In this document: piece after piece, positions 37,001 to 45,596 of the stretch | Position numbering within the stretch: the first letter of the stretch is position 1 | Layout: every line of letters begins with the position of its first letter | Position numbers and translations under genes: made by a program | The notes under the pieces: generated by a model | Database searches by the model: none | Seen by the model: only the letters and a program-made list of their open reading frames with translations | What the model was told of the DNA's origin: nothing | NCBI GenBank assembly: GCA_025210485.1 | Contig: JAOARN010000147.1 | Location: 1 to 57,580 of the forward strand | Source: Marinifilaceae bacterium | Lineage (GTDB): Bacteria; Bacteroidota; Bacteroidia; Bacteroidales; Marinifilaceae | Reading direction: 5' to 3' | DNA: 57,580 nt

Positions 37001-37504
37001 ATCGTCCCAATTGGGAATCATAAAACTTGCCAACAATACCCCATGTTCAGGATAAGCACAAGCCACCACTTGCAAAGGCTCAAGCCCAAAACAGGTTTCG
37101 TCGCTAATCCACATAGTAGAAGAATCGTTCTGCTTACGCGCATAATGTACGATTGCCTCACAGGCTGTTTTGATTTCATTGTATAAATCAGGATATTGAA
37201 CAGCGTGCATAAAGAAGATAGTTTCGGTAAAAAGAATCTCCGATAGATTTGGATTAGACTCTTTCTCTTCTCTATAAGTGTCACAAATCTCATTTAAAAA
37301 TGTGGTAACAGCCTCGCTCTTTTCAAAATTAGATGCATAAAGTTCTTCCTTCGACGATTTGAATTGCACAAGCATATAGTCATCTTCAAATGCTTGTCCA
37401 GACTTGATTAAATTACCGTATTCTTTCAATCCTGCCTTGATCGATTCTTTGTCCTCAGGATTGTAATTGATTATATATTTTGGTTCTCTTGCTTCGTATG
37501 CCAT
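34076..37504 (-). CDS. Giant protein of unknown family, 1142 residues (paralogue of the 48.6-kb gene)
   Basis: Not recognised. It is acidic, soluble and almost entirely helical by appearance, with many aromatic residues and an acidic low-complexity stretch near residues 330-348 (ETEEEDTEVEEQ). It shares a clear block with the 1115-residue protein at 48569-51916: FANGVEIWNYI...SEVLDSI here against FENGAEILHYI...PEVLDSI there, at similar depth in each chain (about 355-380 and 374-398). There are further weaker matches such as SKQELNKRY / SEQEVLNRY and ISFEEIE / ISIEELK. No catalytic motif is obvious. It precedes the ankyrin pair on the same strand and may belong to the same locus. A minus-strand TACTTTTG lies at 37533-37540. 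Base composition looks less AT-rich than its neighbours. Confidence 0.8.
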   Translation of the reverse strand: MAYEAREPKYIINYNPEDKESIKAGLKEYGNLIKSGQAFEDDYMLVQFKSSKEELYASNFEKSEAVTTFLNEICDTYREEKESNPNLSEILFTETIFFMHAVQYPDLYNEIKTACEAIVHYARKQNDSSTMWISDETCFGLEPLQVVACAYPEHGVLLASFMIPNWDDEHMGYPLWGYGAWVLSQGLNEHTIKSYCYCENIRARQMALGYDVWDGPSEHMEVRDFFPLLKHLRESEENQNQFKEFFKERLSTLPLLDGYDSFDQELTVETYIFQMGFEMMVSLNPVDYWDDDFDIDAYLSEIWLEEVAIVELNEWSDELIPFAIETEEEDTEVEEQTSNTDEESIIDIWQNFFADNFANGVEIWNYISLNENSEVLDSIQEASLFNIIGENCKGLKKILKDELVFEEEEFRTMLEDITHSLFKAWKQEASSEEAHFEKLLRFTDVIYRFLGPKEFPIRYRKIISDGFRRTSKQELNKRYPLPWNEELLNNLQQLSGFKTPVSRAKLERVAELVREHGEKAEAVLDKELWDQQKARDLFGKDKMMSTKKFVSTEDALCVSMYLYLDNLANGTFNSINDKAMEFIDAIALDCFVYNLENGFQVIGKDYVNRLEEKESVYEHEKEYLHKYYEWISFRDYIITGSFSPIKHFEQQPTNTDFASKNLPVSQFEISETQKDFNIIGDRDESIMSLLVFAEIAKGCAVHKDKIAIQRVEQFFYSIAPLKMGLIQFEYHLDNGELEYFDDLERIAGKLLGKGAPLITYWSLKLHYLTKRPEIKESEFKDMMIQILYDAGSPELMQAYKNMTYRMQLKALRNAKNLLPYENLQTQTMEMFIQKLRRYMLESYVISQAPEYVYNKLKHDKLFAKNIRWEAVANNSEMMDALYSINIGIEVNCSPEESKSIVQNKTGWGYLLLEKKEDGFEILYGQELLAHIKNGFAKDDYYSTQTHIILVDSNCPNELVKELEQFDKLDFRTYVFDLVIKYLKDDISFEEIETVVRHSTSTYESASNYYDFGFYSIVDLFSGEDRIKVLKVLSLISMELLEEVAGSEARGYYRTLLEAEIDTDAILNYLYKEEADLLLADFAQKRDISESILKLKIADQLPLFKIVANYPQYHQFILDRRKSRSPKLKQLIVELIEKHKIEG

Positions 37505-37532
37505 ATTTTTTTGGTTTGTTTTAATTAAACAA

Positions 37533-37540
37533 CAAAAGTA
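37533..37540 (-). promoter_or_regulatory. -7 element upstream of the 1142-residue gene
   Basis: TACTTTTG on the minus strand, about 28 nt before the ATG. This is an exact -7 match at a typical leader distance, but no TTG is found 18-20 nt further upstream. Confidence 0.45.
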
Positions 37541-37665
37541 AAATTAATTTAAATTAAATCCATTTAAAACTTGCTTAAGTTGTTAATGTCAGCAATCGAT
37601 CTTTATAAATTATTTAATATTAATATGTAATTCATTTATTCTTTGATGATCAATTGACTGCTTAA

Positions 37666-38483
37666 CAGTTAGGTGAATTAACAAAAGTTGTAAATAGAAT
37701 TGAGAACGAAACAGTTTGGCTTAATCGTAAGCAAATTGCTGAACTCTTTGGTCGAGATGTGAAAACGATAGGAAAGCATATTAACAATGCTTTAAAAGAA
37801 GAATTGAAAGATTTTCCAACTGTCGCAAATTTTGCGACAGTTCAAATTGAAGGTGACCGAAAAATAAGTCGAAATATTGAGTATTATAATTTAGATGTGG
37901 TTATCTCAGTTGGTTATAGAGTCAAATCCAGAAGAGGTATTGAATTTAGAGCCTGGGCAAATAAAGTTCTGAAAGACCATCTTTTAAAAGGCTATTCTAT
38001 GAACAAGAGAATTAATAGAGTTGAAGATCAAATGGATGAGATAAACGAAAAAATAGAACGCATCGATTTTCAGATAAACACTGGACTGCCCCCAAAGCAA
38101 GGAGTATTCTTTGATGGACAGATCTTCGATGCTTATGCTTTGTTTCAGAACTGATTCGGAATGCAAAAAAATCTATTATTCTAATTGATAATTATGTTGA
38201 TGATACGGTATTGACTCAATTAAGCAAGAGGGATAAAAATGTTTCTGCAACAATATACACTAAAAACATTACTAAGCAGTTGAACTTAGATATAGAAAAA
38301 CACAATGCCCAATATCCAGCAATACAAATCAAAAAGATAACGACTACACACGATCGGTTTCTTATAATAGACAATGTTGAGCTTTATCACATTGGTGCAA
38401 GTCTTAAAGATCTGGGTAATAAATGGTTTGCTTTTACAAAATTGGAAGGATTAGCAAATCAGATATTGAGCAATCTTCAATAA
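37666..38483 (+). pseudogene. RhuM-family DNA-binding protein, 5'-truncated and frameshifted
   Basis: An open frame from 37666, just after an in-frame TAA, reads NETVWLNRKQIAELFGRDVKTIGKHI, the RhuM winged-helix start (core VWLNRKQIAELFG), without any start codon before it. It continues through ISRNIEYYNLDVVISVGYRV, the family signature NLDxxISVGYRV, and a helical segment, then hits a stop at 38152-38154. The adjacent frame picks up with SELIRNAKKSIILIDNY and runs to 38483 (THDRFLIID, GASLKDLGNKWFAF), the usual C-terminal domain. One lost base near 38140-38146 explains the break. The N-terminal 20 or so residues and the start are also missing. GTG 37759 lies inside the HTH domain and is not a real start. 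Confidence 0.85.
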
Positions 38484-38673
38484 TATTAATTTCGCTCATA
38501 TTGTAGATAAAAAGTATTCAGATCTAGATAATTAGTATACATTGTAATCACAAGCTCTTTAGTGCATTAGAAAAAAAATAGGCAATAGAATTATTCTCGT
38601 CTTAATGGGTATTATATATTTCTAAAAATAAAATCAGCATTGTAAAACCCGGAATATTAAAATTAACTATAGA

Positions 38674-38835
38674 ATGAAATGATTAGTTTGGCTGCCAATA
38701 TTATTATTCTCAATAAATAGCCTACCAGCTCAAACAAATAAAAATATGAAAATATTGGTTTTGTATTATTCAATTACAGGAAACACTGATAGGTTAGTTA
38801 AATCGATAGCCGAAAAGTCTAGATTCGATATGTGA
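38674..38835 (+). pseudogene. Flavodoxin-like gene remnant
   Basis: The frame ATG-AAA-TGA then reads LVWLPILLFSINSLPAQTNK, a signal peptide, followed by MKILVLYYSITGNTDRLVKS, the flavodoxin N-terminal strand and FMN phosphate-binding loop (YYSxTGNT). It ends at TGA 38833-38835. Thus it has a stop at codon 3 and only about 30 residues of the flavodoxin domain, with the remainder deleted. It is not functional as written. Confidence 0.75.
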
Positions 38836-38930
38836 AAACATAATGTTTTTTAATCCCAAAACAAAGCAAATAATAAAATGAATAAAGGCTATTTTTGCTT
38901 AGCATTTAAGATTATTTGTATATTTTTGCA

Positions 38931-38938
38931 TTCATTCA
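38931..38938 (+). promoter_or_regulatory. -7 element upstream of the SPOR-domain gene
   Basis: TATTTTTG, about 140 nt before the ATG at 39077. No -33 partner at normal spacing. A second identical box lies at 38890-38897. Confidence 0.3.
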
Positions 38939-39076
38939 AAAGAATATGCAATAAGATATTTCTATTTTGGTTTAGACTTTAATATATTTAACCATAAATA
39001 TATGAGGCTTATTAAACTTATTATTCTATTTTACGATAAACTACAATATCATAGAATAAAACTTAAATAAAAAAAA

Positions 39077-39607
39077 ATGAAATTATTTAATTTTCTATTA
39101 ATTCTGATCTCTTTTTTTATCACTAACATATCAATAGCTCAGGATATAAAAAAAGATACAATTTCCCAGTCTGTAAATGTTGAAAGAGGCGTATTGAATA
39201 TAAAAAAGCGATCAAGTTTAGATTCTTTATTGAATACTGATTATAATAATCAAAAATTTAAAGCAGGTTTTAATGGTTATAGAATACAGATATTTTCAGG
39301 ATTTAGTGAGGAAAAAAATAGAGCAATTCAAGTTAAAGCAGTTTTTGATACAATCTTTCCTCAAGAAAGATCATACCTAAAATACGACGCTCCAAAGATT
39401 TGGGTTCATGCCGGTAATTTTAGATCAAAAACCAAAGCAATGTATTTGTTTTCAAAAATTAAGAAATATTTCCCAAAAGCATATATGGTTAAATCCCTAA
39501 TAAAATTCGAGGAATTAAAACCAATTGAAGAAACAGTAGAAGAAGCTTCAAATGAAGATGAAAATACTAATCTTCCAAAAACAAATATTACTCAAGGAGA
39601 AAATTAG
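39077..39607 (+). CDS. SPOR-domain protein, exported
   Basis: 176 residues. Signal peptide 1-21 (LFNFLLILISFFITNISIAQ, cut at AQ-D). Residues about 65-145 carry a SPOR-like fold: GYRIQIFSGFSEEKNRA, then KIWVHAGNFRSKTKAMYLFSK, where the V-x-x-GNF-x-x-K-x-x-A pattern is diagnostic. SPOR domains bind denuded peptidoglycan at division sites. The C-terminal tail is acidic. It ends 38 nt before the amidophosphoribosyltransferase gene on the same strand, so the two may be cotranscribed although the functions are unrelated. Confidence 0.85.
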   Translation: MKLFNFLLILISFFITNISIAQDIKKDTISQSVNVERGVLNIKKRSSLDSLLNTDYNNQKFKAGFNGYRIQIFSGFSEEKNRAIQVKAVFDTIFPQERSYLKYDAPKIWVHAGNFRSKTKAMYLFSKIKKYFPKAYMVKSLIKFEELKPIEETVEEASNEDENTNLPKTNITQGEN

Positions 39608-39645
39608 CAAACTACATATAAAATCTATATTAATAGCAAAGTATA

Positions 39646-41547
39646 ATGAGCGACAAATTAAAGCATGAGTGTGGGATAGCAATGATAAGATTGCTCAAAC
39701 CATTAGAATATTATAAAGAAAAATATGGATCTTGGAATTACGGGCTTCAGAAGCTTTATCTACTTATGGAAAAGCAACATAATAGAGGGCAAGAAGGAGC
39801 TGGTGTTGTTGGTCTGAAATTGGATCAAACTCCAGGAATGAAATATCTCAATAGAGAAAGATCATGTGGAGATCAGCCTATTAAGGAAGTATTTGATAAT
39901 ATAAATAAACAAATTAGCTCAAGCCTTGAAAAAGGAAAAGAGCAAACCAAAGATATTGACTGGGTCAAAAAAAATGTACCTTTCGCTTGTGAAATGTATT
40001 TAGGACACCTTAGATATGGGACTTTTGGTAGAAATAGTATTGAATATGTCCATCCTGTTATGCGTGAGAACAATTGGAAATCACGTAACCTTGTTATGGC
40101 AGGAAATTTCAATCTAACAAATGTTGATGAATTATTCAAAATATTAATAGATTTAGGTCAACATCCTAAAGATTACACTGATACAGTTACCGTTCTTGAG
40201 AAAGTAGGGCACTACCTTGACGAAGAAAACCAATTATTATTTAGACAATATAAGAATGATGGTTACTCGAATAAGGAAATTTCTCCTCTTATTGAAAAAA
40301 ATATCGATATCAAAAAAGTAATTTCTAATGCTAGTAAAGCATGGGATGGAGGATATACAATTGGTGGTATGTTTGGACATGGAGATGCTTTTGTAATGAG
40401 AGATCCTTGGGGTATCAGACCAGCTTTTTATTATCATGATGATGAAATTGCAATTGTTGCTTCTGAAAGAGCCGTTATTCAAACTGCAATGAACTTGCAG
40501 GTTGAAGATATTAAAGAAATTACACCAGGTAATGCGCTTATTATTCGTAAAAACGGCGAAATTAGCGATGTGCCTGTCAGAGTTCCTCAAAATATTGCCC
40601 CATGTTCTTTTGAACGAATTTATTTCTCTAGAGGTGGTGATAAAGATATATACCAGGAAAGAAAAGATTTGGGTAAATTGATTATACCTCAAATCTTGAA
40701 AGCGATTGATCATGATATGGAAAATAGTGTGTTTTCTTTTATTCCTAATACAGCTGAAACTGCGTTTTATGGAATGATGGAAGGTTTAAAATATCACTTG
40801 ATCGAACATAAGAAAAACCTTATCCACGAATTAAATGGAAGTTGGACTGAAGAAAAACTTAAGGATATAATTTCTTTAGAACCTAGAATGGAGAAGATTG
40901 CTATAAAAGACGTTAAAATGCGTACTTTTATTACTAGTGATGAGGGAAGAGACGATCTTGTTGGCCATGTTTATGATGTAACATATGGTGTGGTTAGAAA
41001 AGATAAAGATAATCTAGTTGTTATCGACGATTCAATTGTTAGAGGGACTACCCTGAAGAAAAGTATTCTGCGTATTTTGGATAGATTAAGTCCAAAGAAA
41101 ATTGTGGTTGTTTCATCTGCTCCTCAAATTAGATATCCTGATTGCTATGGTATCGATATGACAAGAATGGGTGAATTTGTTGCCTTCAATGCTGCAATTG
41201 CTCTTTTAAAGGAAAGAGGAATGGAGAATGTTATTCAGGATACTTACAAGAAATGTAAAGAACAAGAGAATCTCCCTAAAGAAGAAATTGTCAATTATGT
41301 TAAGGAGATTTATAAGCCTTTTACACCAGATGAAATATCTAATAAAATTTCTGAAATTCTAACTCCTAAAAATATAAATGCGGATGTAGAAATTGTATAT
41401 CAATCGATTGAAAACCTACATGAGGCATGTCCTAATAATCATGGAGATTGGTATTTTACAGGTAATTACCCAACCCCAGGTGGTAATAAGGTGGTAAATA
41501 CTTCATTTATCAACTATGTTGAAGGAAATGATAAAAGAGCATATTAG
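39646..41547 (+). CDS. Amidophosphoribosyltransferase (long PurF-like, class II glutamine amidotransferase)
   Basis: Predicted to transfer the amide of glutamine to PRPP, the first committed step of purine synthesis. The N-terminus MSDKLKHECGIA places the nucleophile at Cys9, implying removal of an 8-residue propeptide. QHNRGQEGAGV and GHLRYGTFG are glutaminase motifs. The PRPP-binding loop is VVIDDSIVRGTT. At 633 residues it is well above the roughly 470-500 of classical PurF. The extra length lies in the middle and the C-terminus and is a feature of a variant group in Bacteroidota, whose exact substrate may differ. A good terminator follows. Confidence 0.88.
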   Translation: MSDKLKHECGIAMIRLLKPLEYYKEKYGSWNYGLQKLYLLMEKQHNRGQEGAGVVGLKLDQTPGMKYLNRERSCGDQPIKEVFDNINKQISSSLEKGKEQTKDIDWVKKNVPFACEMYLGHLRYGTFGRNSIEYVHPVMRENNWKSRNLVMAGNFNLTNVDELFKILIDLGQHPKDYTDTVTVLEKVGHYLDEENQLLFRQYKNDGYSNKEISPLIEKNIDIKKVISNASKAWDGGYTIGGMFGHGDAFVMRDPWGIRPAFYYHDDEIAIVASERAVIQTAMNLQVEDIKEITPGNALIIRKNGEISDVPVRVPQNIAPCSFERIYFSRGGDKDIYQERKDLGKLIIPQILKAIDHDMENSVFSFIPNTAETAFYGMMEGLKYHLIEHKKNLIHELNGSWTEEKLKDIISLEPRMEKIAIKDVKMRTFITSDEGRDDLVGHVYDVTYGVVRKDKDNLVVIDDSIVRGTTLKKSILRILDRLSPKKIVVVSSAPQIRYPDCYGIDMTRMGEFVAFNAAIALLKERGMENVIQDTYKKCKEQENLPKEEIVNYVKEIYKPFTPDEISNKISEILTPKNINADVEIVYQSIENLHEACPNNHGDWYFTGNYPTPGGNKVVNTSFINYVEGNDKRAY

Positions 41548-41581
41548 TTTTTCTATCCTATAAAGAATAATATTAAAGCAA

Positions 41582-41606
41582 AACCTATCGTATTTCACGA
41601 TAGGTT
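41582..41606 (+). terminator. Terminator of the amidophosphoribosyltransferase gene
   Basis: AACCTATCGT and ACGATAGGTT form a 10-bp stem around ATTTC, followed by TTTTTT. Confidence 0.88.
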
Positions 41607-42203
41607 TTTTTTATAAAACCTAATCTGTATCTATCATAATTCAAATATTTATTATTCAGTATACTACAAACTCCTCTTGCTTCGTTTTATTTGTTATTCT
41701 GACAATCTAATACTCAGTCTAGTAGATTGTTGGTTGATTTTTAATTACTTGTTATCAAATTTAATATTTCTTATAATTCTTTTGAATTTTTATAAATATT
41801 TTGAAACGAAAATCAATATTATTAGATATAAATAAGTTTTTAGAATCCATCAGTACATAAAGATAGAACCTTCAATTATAGTTATATTTTAGCATTATCA
41901 TTGTAAATAAAATATATCAAATCTTACCTGCAAAAAACTTTTTCAAGTATAAAATCATTATCATTTTTGGAATTAAGTTTTTTTTGTATTGACATAAATT
42001 ATTTTAATCACTAAATTTAAGTAAGTTATACCTTGTTTTTTTATCAAAAAAAGAAAAATATTCAATCTGTATTATTATTTATATAATACTAAATATAATG
42101 TAACATTATTGATAAGCTAACGTAGAAGAATGTAATTATATGGGAAAATTAGATTTTCTATAAATTAAAACCATTATAAGATATGTAACGCTTAAATTTA
42201 ATT
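41607..42203. other. AT-rich interval before the PorP/SprF-like gene
   Basis: About 600 nt of very AT-rich DNA. I found no coding frame, RNA gene or full promoter match. A promoter for the PorP/OmpA pair is expected here but is not recognisable by consensus. Confidence 0.5.
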
Positions 42204-43205
42204 ATGAACCATAAATCTATATACATATATACTTTATTATTACTAATATTTTTAATTGTTAGTAATAGTTCTTATGCTCAATTTGAAAATAATGTACCAT
42301 CGATTACAAAACAAGAATTTTACAACCCTTCATATAATTCTTATAAAAATTACACATCTATAAATTTGGTTAGTAGACAACAATGGGCGACGGGTGGTAT
42401 TGAAGGCCCTAGAGTTGTTGGATTTAATTTACATATGCCTGTGTTTAAGAATACTTTCGGATCGGGTATTACAGCTATCTCTGAAATGATAGGTCATAGA
42501 AATATAAATACAGGTTATGTCAATTTCACAAAAGATCTTAAGATAGGAAGGGATGCACATATGGGATTTGGATTAGGTTTTGGACTTCAAAATGAGAAAT
42601 ATGAGTTAAGTGATCTCAAATTTCAAGAAGAGGAAGATTTGTCCAAGTTGAAACTAAATCAAATTAACCCCTCTGCTAGTTTTGGTATTATTACTATGGT
42701 TTCTAATTTCTATCTCGGTATTAGTACGACTATAACTTTATCAGATACAGATATAGATAAAAAATATTTAGCTGGTTTTGATGGAGTTGCTGGTTTTGTA
42801 TATGAGTTTCATAATGATTTCGCTCTAAGAGGAGGTATAGTTGCAAAACATTATATACAAAAAGAATTAACTGTGAATGAAGATGGAAAGATGAGTAGTG
42901 ATTATGTTAAGCCAATAATTGATGCCTCGTTATTTATGTTTATAAAACAGAGGTTTTGGCTTGGAACAAGTCATAGATTAGAAGAAGCACAGACATTTTA
43001 CCTGAGTTATAGATTTGGTAGACAAAAAAAATATACTATTGGATACGAATATGAACTTGGTTTGGGAAGAGGTCTTAATCAGTTTTCAACTCAAGGGGTA
43101 TCTATCTCTATCAATTTTCAAAGAAAAAGAACCTTTCGAAAAGTTGGTAATTTCCAACGAAAAGCTGTCAGATATGTTAAGCCACTTAGTGAATATTTAT
43201 ACTAA
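42204..43205 (+). CDS. PorP/SprF family type IX secretion-associated membrane protein
   Basis: 333 residues with a signal peptide (cleavage after SYAQ near residue 26). The mature start FENNVPSITKQEFYNPSYNSYKNY resembles the PorP/SprF opening (Q-x-x-N-P-x-x-x-x). Alternating hydrophobic strands with glycine, as in GFGLGFGLQNEKY, indicate an outer-membrane beta-barrel. PorP/SprF proteins help T9SS or gliding-machinery function and often sit beside an OmpA-like PorE partner. Here such a gene begins 28 nt downstream. Confidence 0.85.
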   Translation: MNHKSIYIYTLLLLIFLIVSNSSYAQFENNVPSITKQEFYNPSYNSYKNYTSINLVSRQQWATGGIEGPRVVGFNLHMPVFKNTFGSGITAISEMIGHRNINTGYVNFTKDLKIGRDAHMGFGLGFGLQNEKYELSDLKFQEEEDLSKLKLNQINPSASFGIITMVSNFYLGISTTITLSDTDIDKKYLAGFDGVAGFVYEFHNDFALRGGIVAKHYIQKELTVNEDGKMSSDYVKPIIDASLFMFIKQRFWLGTSHRLEEAQTFYLSYRFGRQKKYTIGYEYELGLGRGLNQFSTQGVSISINFQRKRTFRKVGNFQRKAVRYVKPLSEYLY

Positions 43206-43233
43206 ACAGATTTGTACTTAAACAAAACACTTT

Positions 43234-45540
43234 ATGAAACGAAATACAAGTATATATATCATTTTAATTATTCTTATATGTATCATCTCTGCAAGAGCAA
43301 ATACTTTTGTTTCGAATAAGTATTTTGCCAAAAACAATCATGGAATTGTAGATAAGAAGGATAAAAAGAAAAAAAAGAAAAATAAAAAGAAGAAACAAAA
43401 GGATGATTTTGATGATATAGTAACGAATTTAGCAAATGAGGAGATTAAAGATAGTCAAGTAGATAATCGCAAGAAGAAAAAGAAAAATAAACGAAATAAA
43501 AAGAAAGCGAAATACACTGATACCATTCCATCAAAAACTAAGGCAGAATTAATTGAGTCGATTGGTGATTCAATTCCAAAAACAGGATACAATTTTCTCT
43601 CTAAAAAGGCTACTAATTTACTGATGGAGAAAAAATATGAAAAGTCTTTAGCTGTTTATGAACTTTTAATTGAAACCAAAAGATCAAAATTGACAATGGA
43701 CGATATTATAAATTATTATTATTGTCTTATCCAGCTTGAGCGTATTTCCGAAATACCAAATCCAAAACTTCGACGCTTTAATAAGAATCATTCAATATCT
43801 GAGATAATTCAAATTGGAACTAGAAAATCAAAGTATGCTGATGTTTTATCCAATTTAACGAAGAAGGAACTAGGTTTTAAGCTTAATAATAATTTTGGGA
43901 TTAGGTTTGATGGCCTTGGGGTATTTTATTATGAAGTTGAACCTGTTGGTAATTCTGATTTGGATACAGATAAAAATCTTGATGATTTAGATAGTCAAAA
44001 AGACTTAGCTTCAAAAGAATTAACTGAAAAGGAAAGAAAAAAACTATTAAAGGAGTTAGCTATTAGAGCAAAAAAAGAGAAGAGAAATACATCAAAAAAC
44101 AAAAGACAAAAGGAAATAAATATAAGATATAGAAGATTACTTGTAGATGGTCAATTAGAGACAGCTATAAGGGTAAAAGATTCTATAGATATAAAAGGAG
44201 ATATTCTATCACAAATAGAAGTTGGTGATCGAGGCATGATTTATAATATTGTACCCAAGGATAGATTGCCTGAAAGAATAATTTGTAGAGGAATTAATTT
44301 ACCTAAATTTCCACATAATTCTAAAACTTATTCTTGTTCAATGCCATATTTTAATGAGGCTGAAAATAGACTATATTTCTGCTCAAACAAAACGGATGGT
44401 TATGGTGGATGGGATATTTATTATTGTGATCTTAATGAGGATAAATGGGAGGATATGATAAATATGGGTCCTGAATTGAATACTGTTTATGATGAAATAT
44501 TTCCAATGAAAGGATCTGCGAATTCATTGATATTTAGTAGTGATGGCTGGGAGTCTAAGGGAGGTTTAGATAATTATGAATACGATTTTAAAACTCAAAA
44601 GTCCTATAATCTTGTTGATTTTAATACTAAGGGAAACGATTACAGTCTCAACCTCCATGAATATAATGAGCTTCGTATACGTGCTGTAGGAATAAAAGAT
44701 AGTAGTTTAGTTTATTATTATGCTGACAATAAAATTTCGAGTGGTCAAAATTATGTTGCTAAAACGGATACTGTATTTATTGAAAAAATCAAATATGTTA
44801 ATAAAAAAACTCCAAGTAAGAAAACAACTAAACGCGCAACTCAATCCGAAAATTTTGGTGAGAAATTAACTATTACAAGATTGCTAAACTTGCCACTTGA
44901 TACTATATTTTTTAATCATGATGAATATTTTTTGTCCCCGTTATACACTGAATATATAAGGAAATTTGTTAGAGCAGTATACAGGAAAGATTATAAGAAA
45001 TTAAATATCTTTATATTTGCTAATTCCGATGATGTTGGTGACTATTATTATAATTATGATATGTCGCTTATTAGGGCTAGAAATGTGGAAAGGTATGTCT
45101 ATAATTTTGATTCTGGAAAATATATCAAGAATACTATAATGGTAGTATTCGGAGAATCTCTATATTTAAATAATACTTTTATAAAAGAAGGAAAACATTC
45201 ATATATTAAAGCTGGTTTGGGTAAAAGTCCTTATAATACAATATTATCTATCCGAACCAAAATGTATGGGTCGGAGGAGAGAGCCAGGAAAATATTCCAT
45301 AACAACCCAAATAACTTTAAAACCTTAAATAAGCTACTTAAAGACCATCGACCTCCTGGGATTACTTTTGTTGGTATTCAAGCTTTACATAAGGTTAAGG
45401 ATAGAGAAAACTTATATTTAATTTCACTTAGATATGGTGTTGAAATGAGTATAATACTGAAAGCAAATTTACTTAGATCTTATAAGGTTAAGCCTGGTAG
45501 AGTTCTTATAATACCTTATGTTGAGGAAGATGAAGTTTAG
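43234..45540 (+). CDS. OmpA-family protein with PD40-like repeats and LysM (PorE-like)
   Basis: 768 residues. An N-terminal signal peptide (to about residue 22) is followed by two lysine-dense stretches (about 38-56 and 78-94) and a helical region. PD40/WD40-like beta segments come next at about 365-450 (NRLYFCSNKTDGYGGWDIYY, DEIFPM, LIFSSDGW). An OmpA-type peptidoglycan-binding domain lies at about 549-652 (LDTIFFNHDEYFL, and NYDMSLIRARNVERYV matching the N-x-x-LS-x-x-RA pattern). A LysM-like domain closes the protein at about 709-765 (HKVKDRENLYLISLRYGV). It pairs with the PorP/SprF-like gene 28 nt upstream and would tether that outer-membrane component to peptidoglycan. The terminal LysM and lysine-rich stretches are unusual additions. 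Confidence 0.85.
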   Translation: MKRNTSIYIILIILICIISARANTFVSNKYFAKNNHGIVDKKDKKKKKKNKKKKQKDDFDDIVTNLANEEIKDSQVDNRKKKKKNKRNKKKAKYTDTIPSKTKAELIESIGDSIPKTGYNFLSKKATNLLMEKKYEKSLAVYELLIETKRSKLTMDDIINYYYCLIQLERISEIPNPKLRRFNKNHSISEIIQIGTRKSKYADVLSNLTKKELGFKLNNNFGIRFDGLGVFYYEVEPVGNSDLDTDKNLDDLDSQKDLASKELTEKERKKLLKELAIRAKKEKRNTSKNKRQKEINIRYRRLLVDGQLETAIRVKDSIDIKGDILSQIEVGDRGMIYNIVPKDRLPERIICRGINLPKFPHNSKTYSCSMPYFNEAENRLYFCSNKTDGYGGWDIYYCDLNEDKWEDMINMGPELNTVYDEIFPMKGSANSLIFSSDGWESKGGLDNYEYDFKTQKSYNLVDFNTKGNDYSLNLHEYNELRIRAVGIKDSSLVYYYADNKISSGQNYVAKTDTVFIEKIKYVNKKTPSKKTTKRATQSENFGEKLTITRLLNLPLDTIFFNHDEYFLSPLYTEYIRKFVRAVYRKDYKKLNIFIFANSDDVGDYYYNYDMSLIRARNVERYVYNFDSGKYIKNTIMVVFGESLYLNNTFIKEGKHSYIKAGLGKSPYNTILSIRTKMYGSEERARKIFHNNPNNFKTLNKLLKDHRPPGITFVGIQALHKVKDRENLYLISLRYGVEMSIILKANLLRSYKVKPGRVLIIPYVEEDEV

Positions 45541-45558
45541 TTTAAGTATTGGTTTACT

Positions 45559-45596
45559 AAATCTCTTAAATTCAAATGATTGAATCTAAGAGGTTT
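45559..45596 (+). terminator. Terminator of the PorP/OmpA operon
   Basis: A 17-bp stem with one mismatch and one G-T pair (left arm 45559-45575, right arm 45580-45596) around ATGA, followed by a T-rich tail (TTTCTTTTT). Confidence 0.75.

Larger units (their letters stand above)
38484..39076. other. Interval with a flavodoxin remnant and a promoter region
   Basis: 593 nt. It holds the decayed flavodoxin start at 38674-38835 and, nearer the SPOR gene, TATTTTTG -7-like matches at 38890-38897 and 38931-38938. The rest is AT-rich without other signals. Confidence 0.5.

Noticed and set aside
37759..38154. Functional short RhuM protein starting at GTG 37759
   Set aside because: That codon lies inside the winged-helix motif. 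Conserved residues continue upstream in frame to 37666 without a start and downstream in another frame, so the locus is broken.
39646..41547. Asparagine synthetase or glucosamine-6-phosphate synthase as the identity of this amidotransferase
   Set aside because: The PRPP-binding motif VVIDDSIVRGTT is present, and neither SIS domains nor an asparagine synthetase PP-loop is seen.
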